From: Mixta gaviniae
Lineage (GTDB): Bacteria > Pseudomonadota > Gammaproteobacteria > Enterobacterales > Enterobacteriaceae
Length of the DNA stretch: 64,000 bases
Direction of reading: 5' to 3'
NCBI RefSeq assembly: GCF_002953195.1
Contig: NZ_CP026377.1
Location: 1,178,001 to 1,242,000 of the forward strand
Positions 1-9,245 of this stretch are shown here, in pieces (the stretch's first letter is position 1; each line of letters opens with the position of its first letter). A model generated the notes under the pieces. The model did no database searches. It was not told the DNA's origin and saw only the letters and a list, made by a program, of their open reading frames with translations. The position numbers and the translations under genes were made by a program.

Positions 1-3000
1 CTCACCGCCGATCAGGTGGCGGGCCTTGACCACAGCATTATCTGGTGGGAAGCGGCCAACGTTAACGGCGAAACGGTGATGGTGCCGAAAGTCTATCTGT
101 CGCCGAAAGACGTCACGATGAACAACGGCAGCGTCATCGCCGGGAATAACGTGAAACTCGAAGCGGGCAGCATCACCAACAGCGGCAGTACGCTGACGGC
201 GCAGAACAACCTTACGCTCGATAGCCAGAACAGCCTCAGCAACCTCAATCAGGGACTGATCAATGCGGGCGGCGATCTGCAGCTCAGCGCGCTGAACGAC
301 ATCAACAACGTCAGCTCCACCATCAGTGGCAAAAAAGTGGCGCTGGAGAGCCTTGATGGCAGCATCAATAATCTCACCGCCTCGAAACAGACCGATATTG
401 ATACCGGTAACCGCTGGGCGCGCATTGGCTTTACCCAGACGACGCTGGGCACCACGGCCGCGATTAAATCGCTTGATGCCCTGAGCCTGACGGCGGGCAA
501 CGATATTACCGTGAAAGGCGCGGATGTCACCGCTGGCGGCGGCCTGCTGCTGAACGCGGGCAATAATATCAACGTGGCCGCCAACGACATCAACCAGGCG
601 GAAAGTCGGTCGGGCAGTCTGGTTAAAAACGGCAGCACCTCCAGCATCAGCCATCAGGGCAGCACGCTTTCAGCGGGCGGCGCGCTGGTGGTACAGGCGG
701 GTCACGATCTGACATTGACCGCCAGCACGGCGAAAGCGGGCGGCAGCGCGGCGCTTCTGGCGGGCAACGATCTGAACCTCAACGCCGCAGACACGCAGCA
801 GAACAGCCGCAGCGGCAAAGCTGAAACTCACACCTCCGGCGTGGATCGCACCACCCTCTCCAGCGGCGGCGATTTGACGCTGGCGGCGGGACGCGATCTC
901 AACAGCCAGGCGGCAGCGCTGGCGGCGGAAGGTGATGTCGGCCTGCAGGCGGGACGCGATATCAATCTACAGGCGGAAGAGACACGCACCGGCGACAGCT
1001 ACAAGGCAGGCAAAAAGCAGGAGATTAACGAGCATGTGCGCCAGCAGGGCACCGAAATTGCCAGCGGCGGCAACACCACGCTGCAGGCCGGACGCGACCT
1101 GAACAGCGCTGCGACCCAGGTCACCGCGCAGCAGGATATCGCGGTCACCGCCGGTAACAACGTGAACCTGAACACCGCTACCGAAAGCGACTATCACTAC
1201 AAAGAGGAAACCAAAACCAAAAAAGGTTTCCTGAAGAAGAAAACCACGCACACCATTGAGGAAGACAGCGCCACGCGTGAAGCGGGCACGCTGCTGAGCG
1301 GCAACAACGTGGCGGTGACGGCGGGCAACGACCTGCTGGTGAAAGGATCGCAGGTGGTGGGCGACGGCGACGTCGCGCTGAAAGCCGGGCACGATATGGA
1401 TATCGTCGCCGCAACCAACAGCGATTCCAGCTGGCGCTTTAAAGAGACGAAAAAGAGCGGCCTGATGGGCAGCGGCGGCATCGGCTTCACCATCGGCAGC
1501 AGCAAATCGGTTCACGACCTGCGCGAAAAGGGCACCACGCAAAGCCAGAGCATCAGCACCGTTGGCAGCACCGGCGGCAACGTCAGCCTGGCGTCGGGCG
1601 GCCTGACACATATCGGCGGCGCCGATCTGGTGGCGGATCAAAACCTCTCCGTTAGCGGCGATGCGGTGGTGATCGAGCCGGGGCATGATAAGCGTACCCG
1701 CGATGAGATTTTCGAACAGAAAACCAGCGGCCTGACGCTGGCGCTCTCCGGCGCGGTAGGCGATGCGGTTAACAGCGCGGTGGCGACCGCGCAGACGGCG
1801 AAAAGCGAAAGCGACGGCCGACTGGTGGCGCTGCAGGCGACCAAGACCGCGCTCTCCGGCGCGCAGGCGGCGCTGACCGCGCAGCAGTCCGCAGTCAGCG
1901 GCGAGCCGGCGAACGTGGTGGGCGTCAGCATCTCGCTGAGTACCCAGAAATCGAAATCGCAGCAGCATCAGACTTCTGATACGGTTAACGGCTCCACGCT
2001 GAACGCCGGTAAAGATCTGACCATCACGGCCAATGGCAACGGCAACGGCGCGCACAGCGGCGATATTCTGATCGGCGGCAGCCAGATAAAAGCCGCTGGC
2101 GACAGCACGCTGAACGCCACGCGCGATATCCTGTTAACCGGCGCGGCCAGCACCCAGGAATCCAGCGGTAAAAACAGCAGCAGCGGCGGCGGGGTGGGTG
2201 TCAGCATCGGCGTGGGCAGCGGCGGCGCCAATATGAGCATCTTCGCCAACGTCAACGGCGCGAAAGGCAAGGATAACGGCGAGGGCACGCACTGGAACGA
2301 AACCACGCTCGACAGCGGCGGCAACGTTACCCTGAACAGCGGACGCGATCTCACGCTGACCGGCGCACAGGTGAGCGGCAATAAAGTCACGGCCGATGTC
2401 GGTCGCGATCTGACCATCAGCAGCCAGCAGGACAATGATCGCTACGACTCGAAGCAGACCAGCTTTGGGGCGGGCGGTAGCTATGGCATCGGCACCATGC
2501 CGGTATCGGGTTACGTCAGCATCAGCCAGGATAAAATGCGCAGCCGCTATGACAGCGTGCAGGAGCAGAGCGGCATCTTCGCCGGTAAAGAGGGCTTTGA
2601 CATCACCACCGGCAACCATACGCAGCTCAATGGCGCGGTGATCGCCTCCACGGCGGAGGCCGGTAAAAACCATCTTGATACCGGCACACTGGGCTTCAGC
2701 GATATCGACAACGCGGCGGATTACAAGGTCAGCCACAGCGGCATCAGCGCCGGACTCTCCAGCGGCGGTCCGCTGGGCGGGCAGTTGCTCTCTAACGCGC
2801 TTTCTAACACCGCCGGTATGCTGTTGGCGGGGCTGGGCGGCAGCGGCCATGCGGAAGGCACCACGCAGTCGGCGGTGGCCGACGGCACCATCACCATCCG
2901 TAATCAGGAACAGCAGCAGCAGAACCTGGCGGACCTGAGCCGCGATACTGAACACGCCAACGGCAGCATCAGCCCGATCTTCGACAAAGAGAAAGAGCAG

Positions 3001-4716
3001 AAGCGGCTACAGATGGCGCAGATGGCGGGTGAAATCGCCGGTCAGATGAGCAATATCGTCCAGACTTATGGCGATATTCAGGGGCTGGAAGCGGCGAAGG
3101 GCGCAGGCGTCAAGGGCTCAGCGACAGAGCTTCGCGACAGCGACGCCTATAAAGCGGCGCAGCGCGATTTCGGCACCGGCGGCAAGTGGCAGATGGTAAC
3201 GCAGTCGGTAAGCGGCATCCTGACCGGGCTGGCGGGCGGCAACGCGGCGCAGGCGGCGGCTGGCGGCCTCAATCCGTGGGCGGCACAGCTCATCAAAAAA
3301 GAGACCACTGACGCGAACGGCAACGTGAACGTGGCGGCCAACGCCATGGCGCACGCGGTGTGGGGCGCGGTAGCAGCGCAGATGGCGGGCGGCAACGCGG
3401 CGGCGGGCGCGGCGGGCGCCTTCAGCGGCGAGCTGGCGGCGCGCTATATTGCGCAGTATCGCTTCGGCGCGGACACTAAGGAAAAGATTGCCGCGCTGAG
3501 CGAGCAGCAGCGTCAGGAAGTCAGCATGATGAGTACGCTGGCGGCGGGTCTGGCGGGCGGACTGGCGGGCAACAGCACGGTAGCGGCGACCGCCGGCGCG
3601 CAGGCCGGGAAGAACGCCGTTGAGAATAACTCGCTGAGCGGTGAAGACGCTCAGGAAAAAAACAGCATTGAACTGGCGCTGTCAAAAACTGGCCTTGCCC
3701 TTCACCCAAGAACGCCTGAAGAAGTGGCTGAACTGGAGGCGAGACACGAACAGCTGATCCGACTTGATGCTGAAATTGATAAGTATGCTCAGGATGCATG
3801 CTCACAGGGGAAAACATCAGACGCCTGTCAGGATGCGAATGCCCTGATGCAGGGGCTGAAAGGGAGTTATAACGGTTATCTGGGCCAGCTGACCTACAAA
3901 GAGCTGAACAGAGAGGACTACGCTAAAGTCAGCCAGATAGTGGCGAATACCACCGCTAATAAATGGGATTTCGCAATAGAGGGTTACGCGAAATCAAAAA
4001 ATGTCAGCTATCAGGAAGCGAAGGATAAGTTTGCCCTGGCTATCAATATCAATCAGGCAGCGGATGTTGCCGGGATATTGTATGGTCTGAAAGGACCAGA
4101 AGTTAATAAAGGTGCTATCAGCAGTGCAGCCGCAACGCTAAAAACGGTCCTTTCGAAGTATGACGAGTTTAAACAAAATATTGCGGCCAGTACAAAAGGC
4201 AACAACGATGCACTGGCGATGGCAGGGGTAGGGAATGTAAATCTCTCGACAGCAGGTAATAACCTTTCGTCGAATGCAAATCTGTCTACAGGAACAGGCG
4301 GAAGTGGTACGAAAAACCTACAACAGCTAGCAAAAGCTGAGATGGATAGTTTAGCTGCCATGTACAATAATAAAAATATTCACCCTAAAGACTTTACAGT
4401 TTCAGTTAATGGGAAAACACTAAGAACAGATCCTGAAGTCAGCATAGGCGCTCCTGTATTTAAAGATACAACAGATGCCGATGTTATGAGCTATTTTAAA
4501 CAACTATCCGGTGTAGATACTATGCCTAAGGCTGTAGTTATACCCGGGAAAGGAACAATCTATTCAGTCAAAGTTACGGAGGGTCCAAATGCTGGAAACA
4601 ATGTGACACTTAGAGATTTTTCTAATTCAACCTCACAAACTAATGCCAGGTGGACCATTGATGTTAAACATCCCGATATAAACAAGGGGAATCGAGTGGA
4701 GTTGAAATTTAAATGA
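1..4716 (+). CDS. cdiA: CdiA-type contact-dependent inhibition exoprotein, 3' part
   Basis: The frame is open at the left edge, so the secretion signal and TPS domain lie outside the window. What is visible is a long filamentous-hemagglutinin stalk with dozens of short repeats of the type GGDLTLxAGRDL, then a Gly/Ala-rich pretoxin region and a VENN motif at 3619-3630. VENN marks the usual border between the conserved exoprotein and the variable toxin. About 362 residues follow it. Base composition changes sharply after the border: GC-rich repeats give way to AT-rich sequence, most clearly from about 4150, as expected of an exchanged toxin module. The last ~120 residues should be the toxic domain. 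I could not assign its activity. The stop codon overlaps the next gene by ATGA, the usual toxin-immunity coupling. In this family a CdiB/TpsB partner exports the protein; it would lie upstream. Confidence 0.93.
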   Translation, partial: LTADQVAGLDHSIIWWEAANVNGETVMVPKVYLSPKDVTMNNGSVIAGNNVKLEAGSITNSGSTLTAQNNLTLDSQNSLSNLNQGLINAGGDLQLSALNDINNVSSTISGKKVALESLDGSINNLTASKQTDIDTGNRWARIGFTQTTLGTTAAIKSLDALSLTAGNDITVKGADVTAGGGLLLNAGNNINVAANDINQAESRSGSLVKNGSTSSISHQGSTLSAGGALVVQAGHDLTLTASTAKAGGSAALLAGNDLNLNAADTQQNSRSGKAETHTSGVDRTTLSSGGDLTLAAGRDLNSQAAALAAEGDVGLQAGRDINLQAEETRTGDSYKAGKKQEINEHVRQQGTEIASGGNTTLQAGRDLNSAATQVTAQQDIAVTAGNNVNLNTATESDYHYKEETKTKKGFLKKKTTHTIEEDSATREAGTLLSGNNVAVTAGNDLLVKGSQVVGDGDVALKAGHDMDIVAATNSDSSWRFKETKKSGLMGSGGIGFTIGSSKSVHDLREKGTTQSQSISTVGSTGGNVSLASGGLTHIGGADLVADQNLSVSGDAVVIEPGHDKRTRDEIFEQKTSGLTLALSGAVGDAVNSAVATAQTAKSESDGRLVALQATKTALSGAQAALTAQQSAVSGEPANVVGVSISLSTQKSKSQQHQTSDTVNGSTLNAGKDLTITANGNGNGAHSGDILIGGSQIKAAGDSTLNATRDILLTGAASTQESSGKNSSSGGGVGVSIGVGSGGANMSIFANVNGAKGKDNGEGTHWNETTLDSGGNVTLNSGRDLTLTGAQVSGNKVTADVGRDLTISSQQDNDRYDSKQTSFGAGGSYGIGTMPVSGYVSISQDKMRSRYDSVQEQSGIFAGKEGFDITTGNHTQLNGAVIASTAEAGKNHLDTGTLGFSDIDNAADYKVSHSGISAGLSSGGPLGGQLLSNALSNTAGMLLAGLGGSGHAEGTTQSAVADGTITIRNQEQQQQNLADLSRDTEHANGSISPIFDKEKEQKRLQMAQMAGEIAGQMSNIVQTYGDIQGLEAAKGAGVKGSATELRDSDAYKAAQRDFGTGGKWQMVTQSVSGILTGLAGGNAAQAAAGGLNPWAAQLIKKETTDANGNVNVAANAMAHAVWGAVAAQMAGGNAAAGAAGAFSGELAARYIAQYRFGADTKEKIAALSEQQRQEVSMMSTLAAGLAGGLAGNSTVAATAGAQAGKNAVENNSLSGEDAQEKNSIELALSKTGLALHPRTPEEVAELEARHEQLIRLDAEIDKYAQDACSQGKTSDACQDANALMQGLKGSYNGYLGQLTYKELNREDYAKVSQIVANTTANKWDFAIEGYAKSKNVSYQEAKDKFALAININQAADVAGILYGLKGPEVNKGAISSAAATLKTVLSKYDEFKQNIAASTKGNNDALAMAGVGNVNLSTAGNNLSSNANLSTGTGGSGTKNLQQLAKAEMDSLAAMYNNKNIHPKDFTVSVNGKTLRTDPEVSIGAPVFKDTTDADVMSYFKQLSGVDTMPKAVVIPGKGTIYSVKVTEGPNAGNNVTLRDFSNSTSQTNARWTIDVKHPDINKGNRVELKFK

Positions 4717-5075
4717 TGCAGGGTAAAATTTACAGTTCAATATTGGAAAGCGCCTTTGGCTTATCAATGGGCACAATGTGGCAGCACCTTTCTAATTATA
4801 TGAAGAACATGAATGAACCCTATGAGGTAAGAAAAGAAACATTTTTTAAGGTGTTAGAGGAGTTAATGAGAGAGGGGCATGTAAAGCTGGCCAGTAACGA
4901 TATCTTTTTTGAAGGAACGATAAGCGAGCAAATCCAAAGGTTTAAAGATAGCTGGCCGCCTTATCCTTCTGACGATGAAATGGACGATTTAGATGAGATA
5001 GGCATGTGGTTTTTAGCTAAAGCGCCCGGCGGCATTGTCTGGATAACGTCAGAAGGTCAGGAAATTTGGACGTGA
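4713..5075 (+). CDS. cdiI: CdiI immunity protein, DUF596 family
   Basis: A 120-residue acidic protein whose start overlaps the cdiA stop by four bases (ATGA). Its sequence fits the DUF596 family: a helical N-terminus with a 'LWxHLSxYM' type stretch, 'EERKExFFxVLExLxxEGxxKLAS', an acidic 'DDEMDDLDEIGMWF' segment and a C-terminal 'GIVWITSEGQEIWT'. DUF596 proteins are repeatedly found directly behind hemagglutinin-type toxins and are taken as their antidotes. Position and overlap make this the cognate immunity protein for the toxin tip just upstream. It should act in the cytoplasm by binding the toxin domain. The gene shares the AT-rich composition of the toxin end, so the two probably moved together. 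Confidence 0.85.
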   Translation: MMQGKIYSSILESAFGLSMGTMWQHLSNYMKNMNEPYEVRKETFFKVLEELMREGHVKLASNDIFFEGTISEQIQRFKDSWPPYPSDDEMDDLDEIGMWFLAKAPGGIVWITSEGQEIWT

Positions 5076-5136
5076 AATTACAATGTGGCAATTAATTTTA
5101 TGTTTATAAATACATCAGCATTAAAAGAGGCTAAAT

Positions 5137-5523
5137 ATGACAACCTTTCGAAAACTGGCAGGCAACATCAATGCCCCGAGCGAGTCAAAGGAAGCCTCTT
5201 CGCTTGATGTATGGTTCAAACAGGTTGCCGATATCCCCATTAAGGATCTGTCTGTAAAAGACCTGTGTCGCGCTATCCGGCAGGGCTTATATATTGACTT
5301 GTTGATACCGAGAGTAATGGCAGTATTGACTGCAGACCCTCTGGCTGGTGAGTATTATGATGGTGAATTAATTTCCGCCTTATCGATGATAAAAGAAAAG
5401 GATATAAAAGATCATAAGGATGTTTTCATCGAAATAAAGCAACTTCTTAATGAGGTTACGTCATCAAACATTGATAATGATTTAATAAAAGACATTGAAA
5501 AAATAAATAAGATATTCATATAA
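5137..5523 (+). CDS. contact-dependent inhibition immunity protein, CdiI_3-like, probably orphan
   Basis: A 128-residue protein starting at ATG 5137 behind an AAGAGG-type ribosome binding site. Residues around 'LSVKDLCRAIRQGLYIDLLIP' and 'DPLAGEYYDGELISAL' match the CdiI_3 family of CDI immunity proteins, in which a helical protein carries the signature DPLxGExYDGxLL. It is a different family from the gene next to cdiA, so it is unlikely to neutralise the same toxin. The simplest reading is an orphan antidote retained from an earlier toxin tip, protecting against neighbours that still use it. No toxin fragment is visible beside it. It is AT-rich like the rest of the CDI variable region. Confidence 0.75.
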   Translation: MTTFRKLAGNINAPSESKEASSLDVWFKQVADIPIKDLSVKDLCRAIRQGLYIDLLIPRVMAVLTADPLAGEYYDGELISALSMIKEKDIKDHKDVFIEIKQLLNEVTSSNIDNDLIKDIEKINKIFI

Positions 5524-5565
5524 CGACTTCACTGAGGAACGCGTAGCATTTTTGACCCTGAATAA

Positions 5566-5821
5566 GAGAAGGCGCAATACGCGGGCTGGATAACCATGCA
5601 GATTGAAACGTGTGGCTATCAAACCAAACGCGCCTTTTTCAACGATATGAAAAAACGTGGTATTCCCCTGCTGGATAACGTTATCACCTTCTCTCCGTCG
5701 CGCTATGAGGATGGGGAAGAACTGAAGGTGATGGCATAGAGGATGTTATTTTATCAACGGATAGCCATCTGCTGAAATTGGTGCGGGTTTATGTCTGGCC
5801 CTCAGCCGTTGTAAAAGTTAA
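5566..5821 (+). pseudogene. remnant of a DUF1436-like CDI immunity gene, two frameshifts
   Basis: Three consecutive segments in different frames together read like the C-terminal half of DUF1436 immunity proteins. The first (5566-5736) contains 'GYQTKRAFFNDMKKRGIPLL' followed by 'NVITFSPSRYEDGEE' and ends at a TAG. The second, in another frame from 5739 to about 5772, reads 'EDVILSTDSHLL'. The third, in the remaining frame from 5774 to the TAA at 5819-5821, reads 'EIGAGLCLALSRCKS'. The family's usual ending is of the form 'EDVxISxDSxxxEIGAALRLAxSRC'. The N-terminal half is missing. The order of the three pieces matches the family, so this is decay rather than chance. An ATG at 5596 could still start a 47-residue peptide. 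Confidence 0.7.
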
Positions 5822-6025
5822 AAAAATGAGTGCCGCATGGATCAGGCCGCCGCCTGCCCCTGAAACCTGTTCGGCCTTGCGAAGGCGCTGATAAGATCCA
5901 GGCACCTAAAGATCCGATACAATACGACGATAAACCCCTTAATCAGGTTACTCATTCAAGGCTCTGCGCCGCGCGGCCAGCTGAACCCGGCCGGGCCAGG
6001 CAGGATGCCTCTACAGGGAGAACGT

Positions 6026-7723
6026 ATGACAGCCAGGCAGGTAATCGGCATCGATCTGGGCACCACCAACAGCGCGGTCGCGCTATGGCGCGATGGGCAA
6101 GCGCAGCTTATCGCCAACAAATTCGGCAGCGTGTTAACCCCTTCTGTGGTCGGGCTGGATGACGAGGGCAATCTGCTGACCGGTCAGCCGGCGCTCGATC
6201 GTCTCAGCACCCATCCTCATCTGACGCAGGCCAGCTTCAAACGCTATATGGGCACTGAAGTGACGCTGACGCTGGGCCATCAAACCTTCCGTGCCGAAGA
6301 ACTCTCCGCCATTTTATTGCGTCAGCTGAAAGAAGATGCGCAAAGCTGGCTCGGTCAGCGTATCGAAGACGCGGTGATTACCGTCCCCGCCTACTTTAAT
6401 GACGTGCAGCGGCGCGCGGTGAAAACCGCCGGCGAACTGGCGGGCCTTAACGTGCGGCGTCTGTTAAATGAGCCGACGGCCGCCTCGCTGGCGTTCGGGC
6501 TGCTGGAAAACCGCGAGCAAAAATACCTCACTTTCGATTTAGGCGGCGGCACCTTCGACGTCTCGGTTATCGATATGTTTGAAGGCGTGGTTGAAGTGCG
6601 CGCCAGTAGCGGCGATGTGCAGCTGGGCGGCGATGATTTTAACGAGGCGATCTGTCAGTGGATGCTTAATCAGCAGCCAGATTTAAAAGCGGCGTTGCCG
6701 GCGGTGAAGCCTGCCTTGCTGGAGCAGGCCGGCCGGCTGAAGCGTGCCCTGAGCCAGGCACCGCAAGCCAGCGTCGAGCTGTTATGGCAGGCACAAACCT
6801 GGCGCTGGACGCTGGATGAGGAGCAGCTTGGCCGCTGCTGCCAGCCGCTGATCGCCCGCCTGCAGCAGCCGGTCATGCAGGCGCTGCACGATGCGCGCTT
6901 CTCGCTACAGGATCTCGATCATGTGCTGCTGGTCGGCGGCGCGACGCGCATGCCGCTGGTACGCCAGGCGGTGGCGCGCCTGTTTGGCCGCTTCCCCCGT
7001 CACGACCTGCACCCCGATGAAGCGGTCGCGCTGGGCGCCGGGGTACAGGCGGGCATGGTGATGAAAGATGCGGCGATCGAAGATGTTATTCTCACCGATG
7101 TGATGCCGTTTTCGCTTGGCGTGGAAACGGCAAAAGAGAGCCCCGGCGGGCTGGAGAGCGGCTTTTTTCTGCCGCTGATTGAGCGCAACACCTGGCTGCC
7201 GGTCAGCAAAAGCAAAACGGTCAGCACCGTGGCCGATAATCAAACCTGCGTGCTGCTGAAAATTTATCAGGGCGAAGGGCGACGGGTAAAAGATAATGTC
7301 TATCTTGGCGAGATGAACATTGAAGTACCGCCGCGCAGGGCAGGCGAGGTTGCGCTGGAGATTCGTTTTACCTATACGCTGGATGGCCTGCTGGAGATCG
7401 AATGTCAGCAGCTCGATAGCCCGAACCGCTCCCGGTTGGTGATCGAGAAGGTGCCGGGGCAGATGACGGCGGCGCAAATCGAGCAGAGCCTGCAAAAGCT
7501 GAACGACCTTAAGCGTCACCCGCGCGATCGTCAGGAAAACCGCGATCTGCTGCTGCGCGGCTCGCGTCTGTTTGAGCGGCTGCTGGGTGAGGAGCGCGCC
7601 TGGATCGATAACGTTATGAGCGTCTTCGAGCAGGCGCTCGACAGCCAGGATGAACGACGTATCGCGGACGTACGCCAGAAGGTTTGCGAAGCGCTGGCGT
7701 CTTTTGATGAGACATTATTGTGA
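6026..7723 (+). CDS. hscC: Hsp70 family chaperone HscC
   Basis: A 565-residue Hsp70. The ATPase domain opens with 'GIDLGTTNSAVALW' (phosphate 1), continues with 'VPAYFNDVQRRAVKTAGELAGL' split over the connecting region, 'LINEPTAA'-type 'LLNEPTAASLAFG', 'FDLGGGTFDVSVI' (phosphate 2) and 'LLVGGATRMPLV' (adenosine). A substrate-binding domain with 'SLGVE' and 'LPLIERNTWLPVSKS' follows, with a shortened lid. Length and the 'AQLIANKFGSVLTPSVV' start match HscC (about 556 residues in E. coli) rather than DnaK (638) or HscA. I chose ATG 6026, which has AGGGAG five bases upstream; the frame extends seven codons further without a ribosome binding site. It overlaps the J-like gene behind it. HscC works in the cytoplasm; its clients are poorly defined. 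Confidence 0.92.
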   Translation: MTARQVIGIDLGTTNSAVALWRDGQAQLIANKFGSVLTPSVVGLDDEGNLLTGQPALDRLSTHPHLTQASFKRYMGTEVTLTLGHQTFRAEELSAILLRQLKEDAQSWLGQRIEDAVITVPAYFNDVQRRAVKTAGELAGLNVRRLLNEPTAASLAFGLLENREQKYLTFDLGGGTFDVSVIDMFEGVVEVRASSGDVQLGGDDFNEAICQWMLNQQPDLKAALPAVKPALLEQAGRLKRALSQAPQASVELLWQAQTWRWTLDEEQLGRCCQPLIARLQQPVMQALHDARFSLQDLDHVLLVGGATRMPLVRQAVARLFGRFPRHDLHPDEAVALGAGVQAGMVMKDAAIEDVILTDVMPFSLGVETAKESPGGLESGFFLPLIERNTWLPVSKSKTVSTVADNQTCVLLKIYQGEGRRVKDNVYLGEMNIEVPPRRAGEVALEIRFTYTLDGLLEIECQQLDSPNRSRLVIEKVPGQMTAAQIEQSLQKLNDLKRHPRDRQENRDLLLRGSRLFERLLGEERAWIDNVMSVFEQALDSQDERRIADVRQKVCEALASFDETLL

Positions 7724-9165
7724 TGAACAGCTGGCAGATTTTGGGCATCGAGCCCACCGGCGATGAAACCGCGATCCGTCGCGCCTATGCGCGCCAGCTG
7801 AAAACCTGCCGCCCGGACAGCGATCCGGAAGGGTATCAGCGGCTGCGCGAGGCGTTTGAGTGGGCGAAAAGCAGCGCCGGCACGCCTCAGCCCGTTGAGG
7901 CTGACGCCTTCCCCGATAACACCCTGCCCGTTGAGGCTGACGCCTTCCCCGATAACATCCTGCCCGTTGAGGCGGCGGACGGCCAGCTGTCTGAAGCAAA
8001 CAGCACGGAGGCGGCCTATCCATCCGTAAACCCCGGGTTTGACGTCGCCAGCGATCAAGATCGCGTCGCGCCTGCTGCTTTCTCGCCGCTGCCCGCGCCG
8101 GTTTATACCCCGGAAGAGATGCAGGCGCTGGCCGCCGGGCTGGTGAACGAAGGTAACGGAAAACTTACTGCGCTTGAGGCGCTTTTGCAGCGGGTAAGTT
8201 GTGCAGGCAGCCTGATACAACAGCAGCAGTTTCATCAGGATCTGGCTGCGGCGCTGGCGGAGCAGCCGGGGTTAACAGCGTGGCTGGTGGAAAAAGTCAG
8301 CGAGGCGTTACAGTGGGGCCTGGATCAATACAGCAGCAGCTATCTGGTGCCGGAAGCGCTGCAGGAAGCGCTTTATGCGCAAATTCGCGCCACCGAGCGA
8401 GAGCGGGCATGGCATGAGGTGAAAAATGAATCGCTGCACGGCGATCTCTCCACGCGTCTGGCGCTGGGGCTGCTGTGCGGCGATCGCGCCGCCGCGCCGT
8501 TCTGGGTGCGTCTGGGACCGGGGCTTATCACGAAAATGACGCAGCAGGTCAATGCGCTTTACGTCACCTTTCCTGAGCTGGTGCAGCGGTTTAATCCTGC
8601 GATGCTTGAGTTTATTCGCGCGCGCCGCTGTGCGTTGAGCTGGCAGGGCCTGTTTCTGCTGGCGTTCTGGGCTGCGATCTTTCCTCTGGCGCTCTCCGGC
8701 TCGCCGCCGGGCTTGCCAGTCGGGCCGATCGCGTTCGCGCTTGTCGTCTATTACCTCTTCCTCAGCGATCTGATCCTGATGGCGCTACAGCGCAGGCCGT
8801 GGCTGATGGGGATATTTATCCTGCTGGATTGCCTGGTGTCGGTGGCGTTGTTAGCGGCTTTGTTGGTTGGCGTGCTGGTGCTGACCATTAACCACAGCGC
8901 CGCGAAAGGAGAAGGCTTTTCCGGCATGACGCCACTGTTTATCATGCTGATTGAAGGGCTGGTTCTCTGGTCAGTCTGGTCGAAACAGGCACCCGGCCTT
9001 CGACGTCCGGGCATCGCCGTCGCGCAGCTGTTCAGCAGCCCCTGGCGCCTGCTGGCAACGCTGGATTTTAGCCTGGTGAGCTATCCGCTTATCGCCGTTT
9101 ATGCCATCTTCTGCTGCCTGTTGCTGGATGCGCTACTGAATCTCGCTGCCGGCTTGTATGGCTAA
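7723..9165 (+). CDS. membrane-anchored J-like co-chaperone partner of HscC
   Basis: About 480 residues. The first ~45 residues ('SWQILGIEPTGDETAIRRAY', then 'RLREAFEWAK') follow the J-domain pattern of the HscC partners DjlB/DjlC. The loop that should carry HPD reads CRPD, so His is replaced by Arg. A linker holds two and a third 12-residue repeats (PVEADAFPDNxL). A middle helical region follows, and the last ~170 residues contain about five hydrophobic segments, so the C-terminus is in the inner membrane. ATG 7723 shares one base with the hscC stop (TGATG), so the two are translationally coupled; a GTG at 7720 is an alternative start. It should deliver HscC to membrane-proximal substrates, but the degenerate HPD makes ATPase stimulation uncertain. 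Confidence 0.8.
   Translation: MNSWQILGIEPTGDETAIRRAYARQLKTCRPDSDPEGYQRLREAFEWAKSSAGTPQPVEADAFPDNTLPVEADAFPDNILPVEAADGQLSEANSTEAAYPSVNPGFDVASDQDRVAPAAFSPLPAPVYTPEEMQALAAGLVNEGNGKLTALEALLQRVSCAGSLIQQQQFHQDLAAALAEQPGLTAWLVEKVSEALQWGLDQYSSSYLVPEALQEALYAQIRATERERAWHEVKNESLHGDLSTRLALGLLCGDRAAAPFWVRLGPGLITKMTQQVNALYVTFPELVQRFNPAMLEFIRARRCALSWQGLFLLAFWAAIFPLALSGSPPGLPVGPIAFALVVYYLFLSDLILMALQRRPWLMGIFILLDCLVSVALLAALLVGVLVLTINHSAAKGEGFSGMTPLFIMLIEGLVLWSVWSKQAPGLRRPGIAVAQLFSSPWRLLATLDFSLVSYPLIAVYAIFCCLLLDALLNLAAGLYG
7891..7974 (+). repeat. 36-bp in-frame tandem repeat in the J-protein linker
   Basis: Two nearly identical 36-base units (7891-7926 and 7927-7962, differing at one or two bases) are followed by a 12-base partial third. 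They encode PVEADAFPDNTL, PVEADAFPDNIL, PVEA. The unit is a multiple of three, so copy-number change would preserve the frame and only lengthen the acidic linker. Confidence 0.95.
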
Positions 9166-9201
9166 CGGCGCGCGTTAAACGTCTGCGTGGCCGTTATAAA
9201 A

Positions 9202-9232
9202 AAGCCCGGCTTTACGCCGGGCTTTTGCTTTT
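9202..9232 (+). terminator. rho-independent terminator after the hscC operon
   Basis: A stem AAGCCCGGC/GCCGGGCTT with a TTTAC loop, T-rich on the plus side and preceded by an A-run. It lies between convergent genes and can serve both strands. Confidence 0.9.
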
Positions 9233-9245
9233 TTACTCACATCGC

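Noticed and set aside
967..2055. 362-codon minus-strand frame opposite cdiA
   Set aside because: Antisense shadow of the GC-rich repeat-encoding strand; Arg/Ala/His-rich translation with no domain and no binding site.
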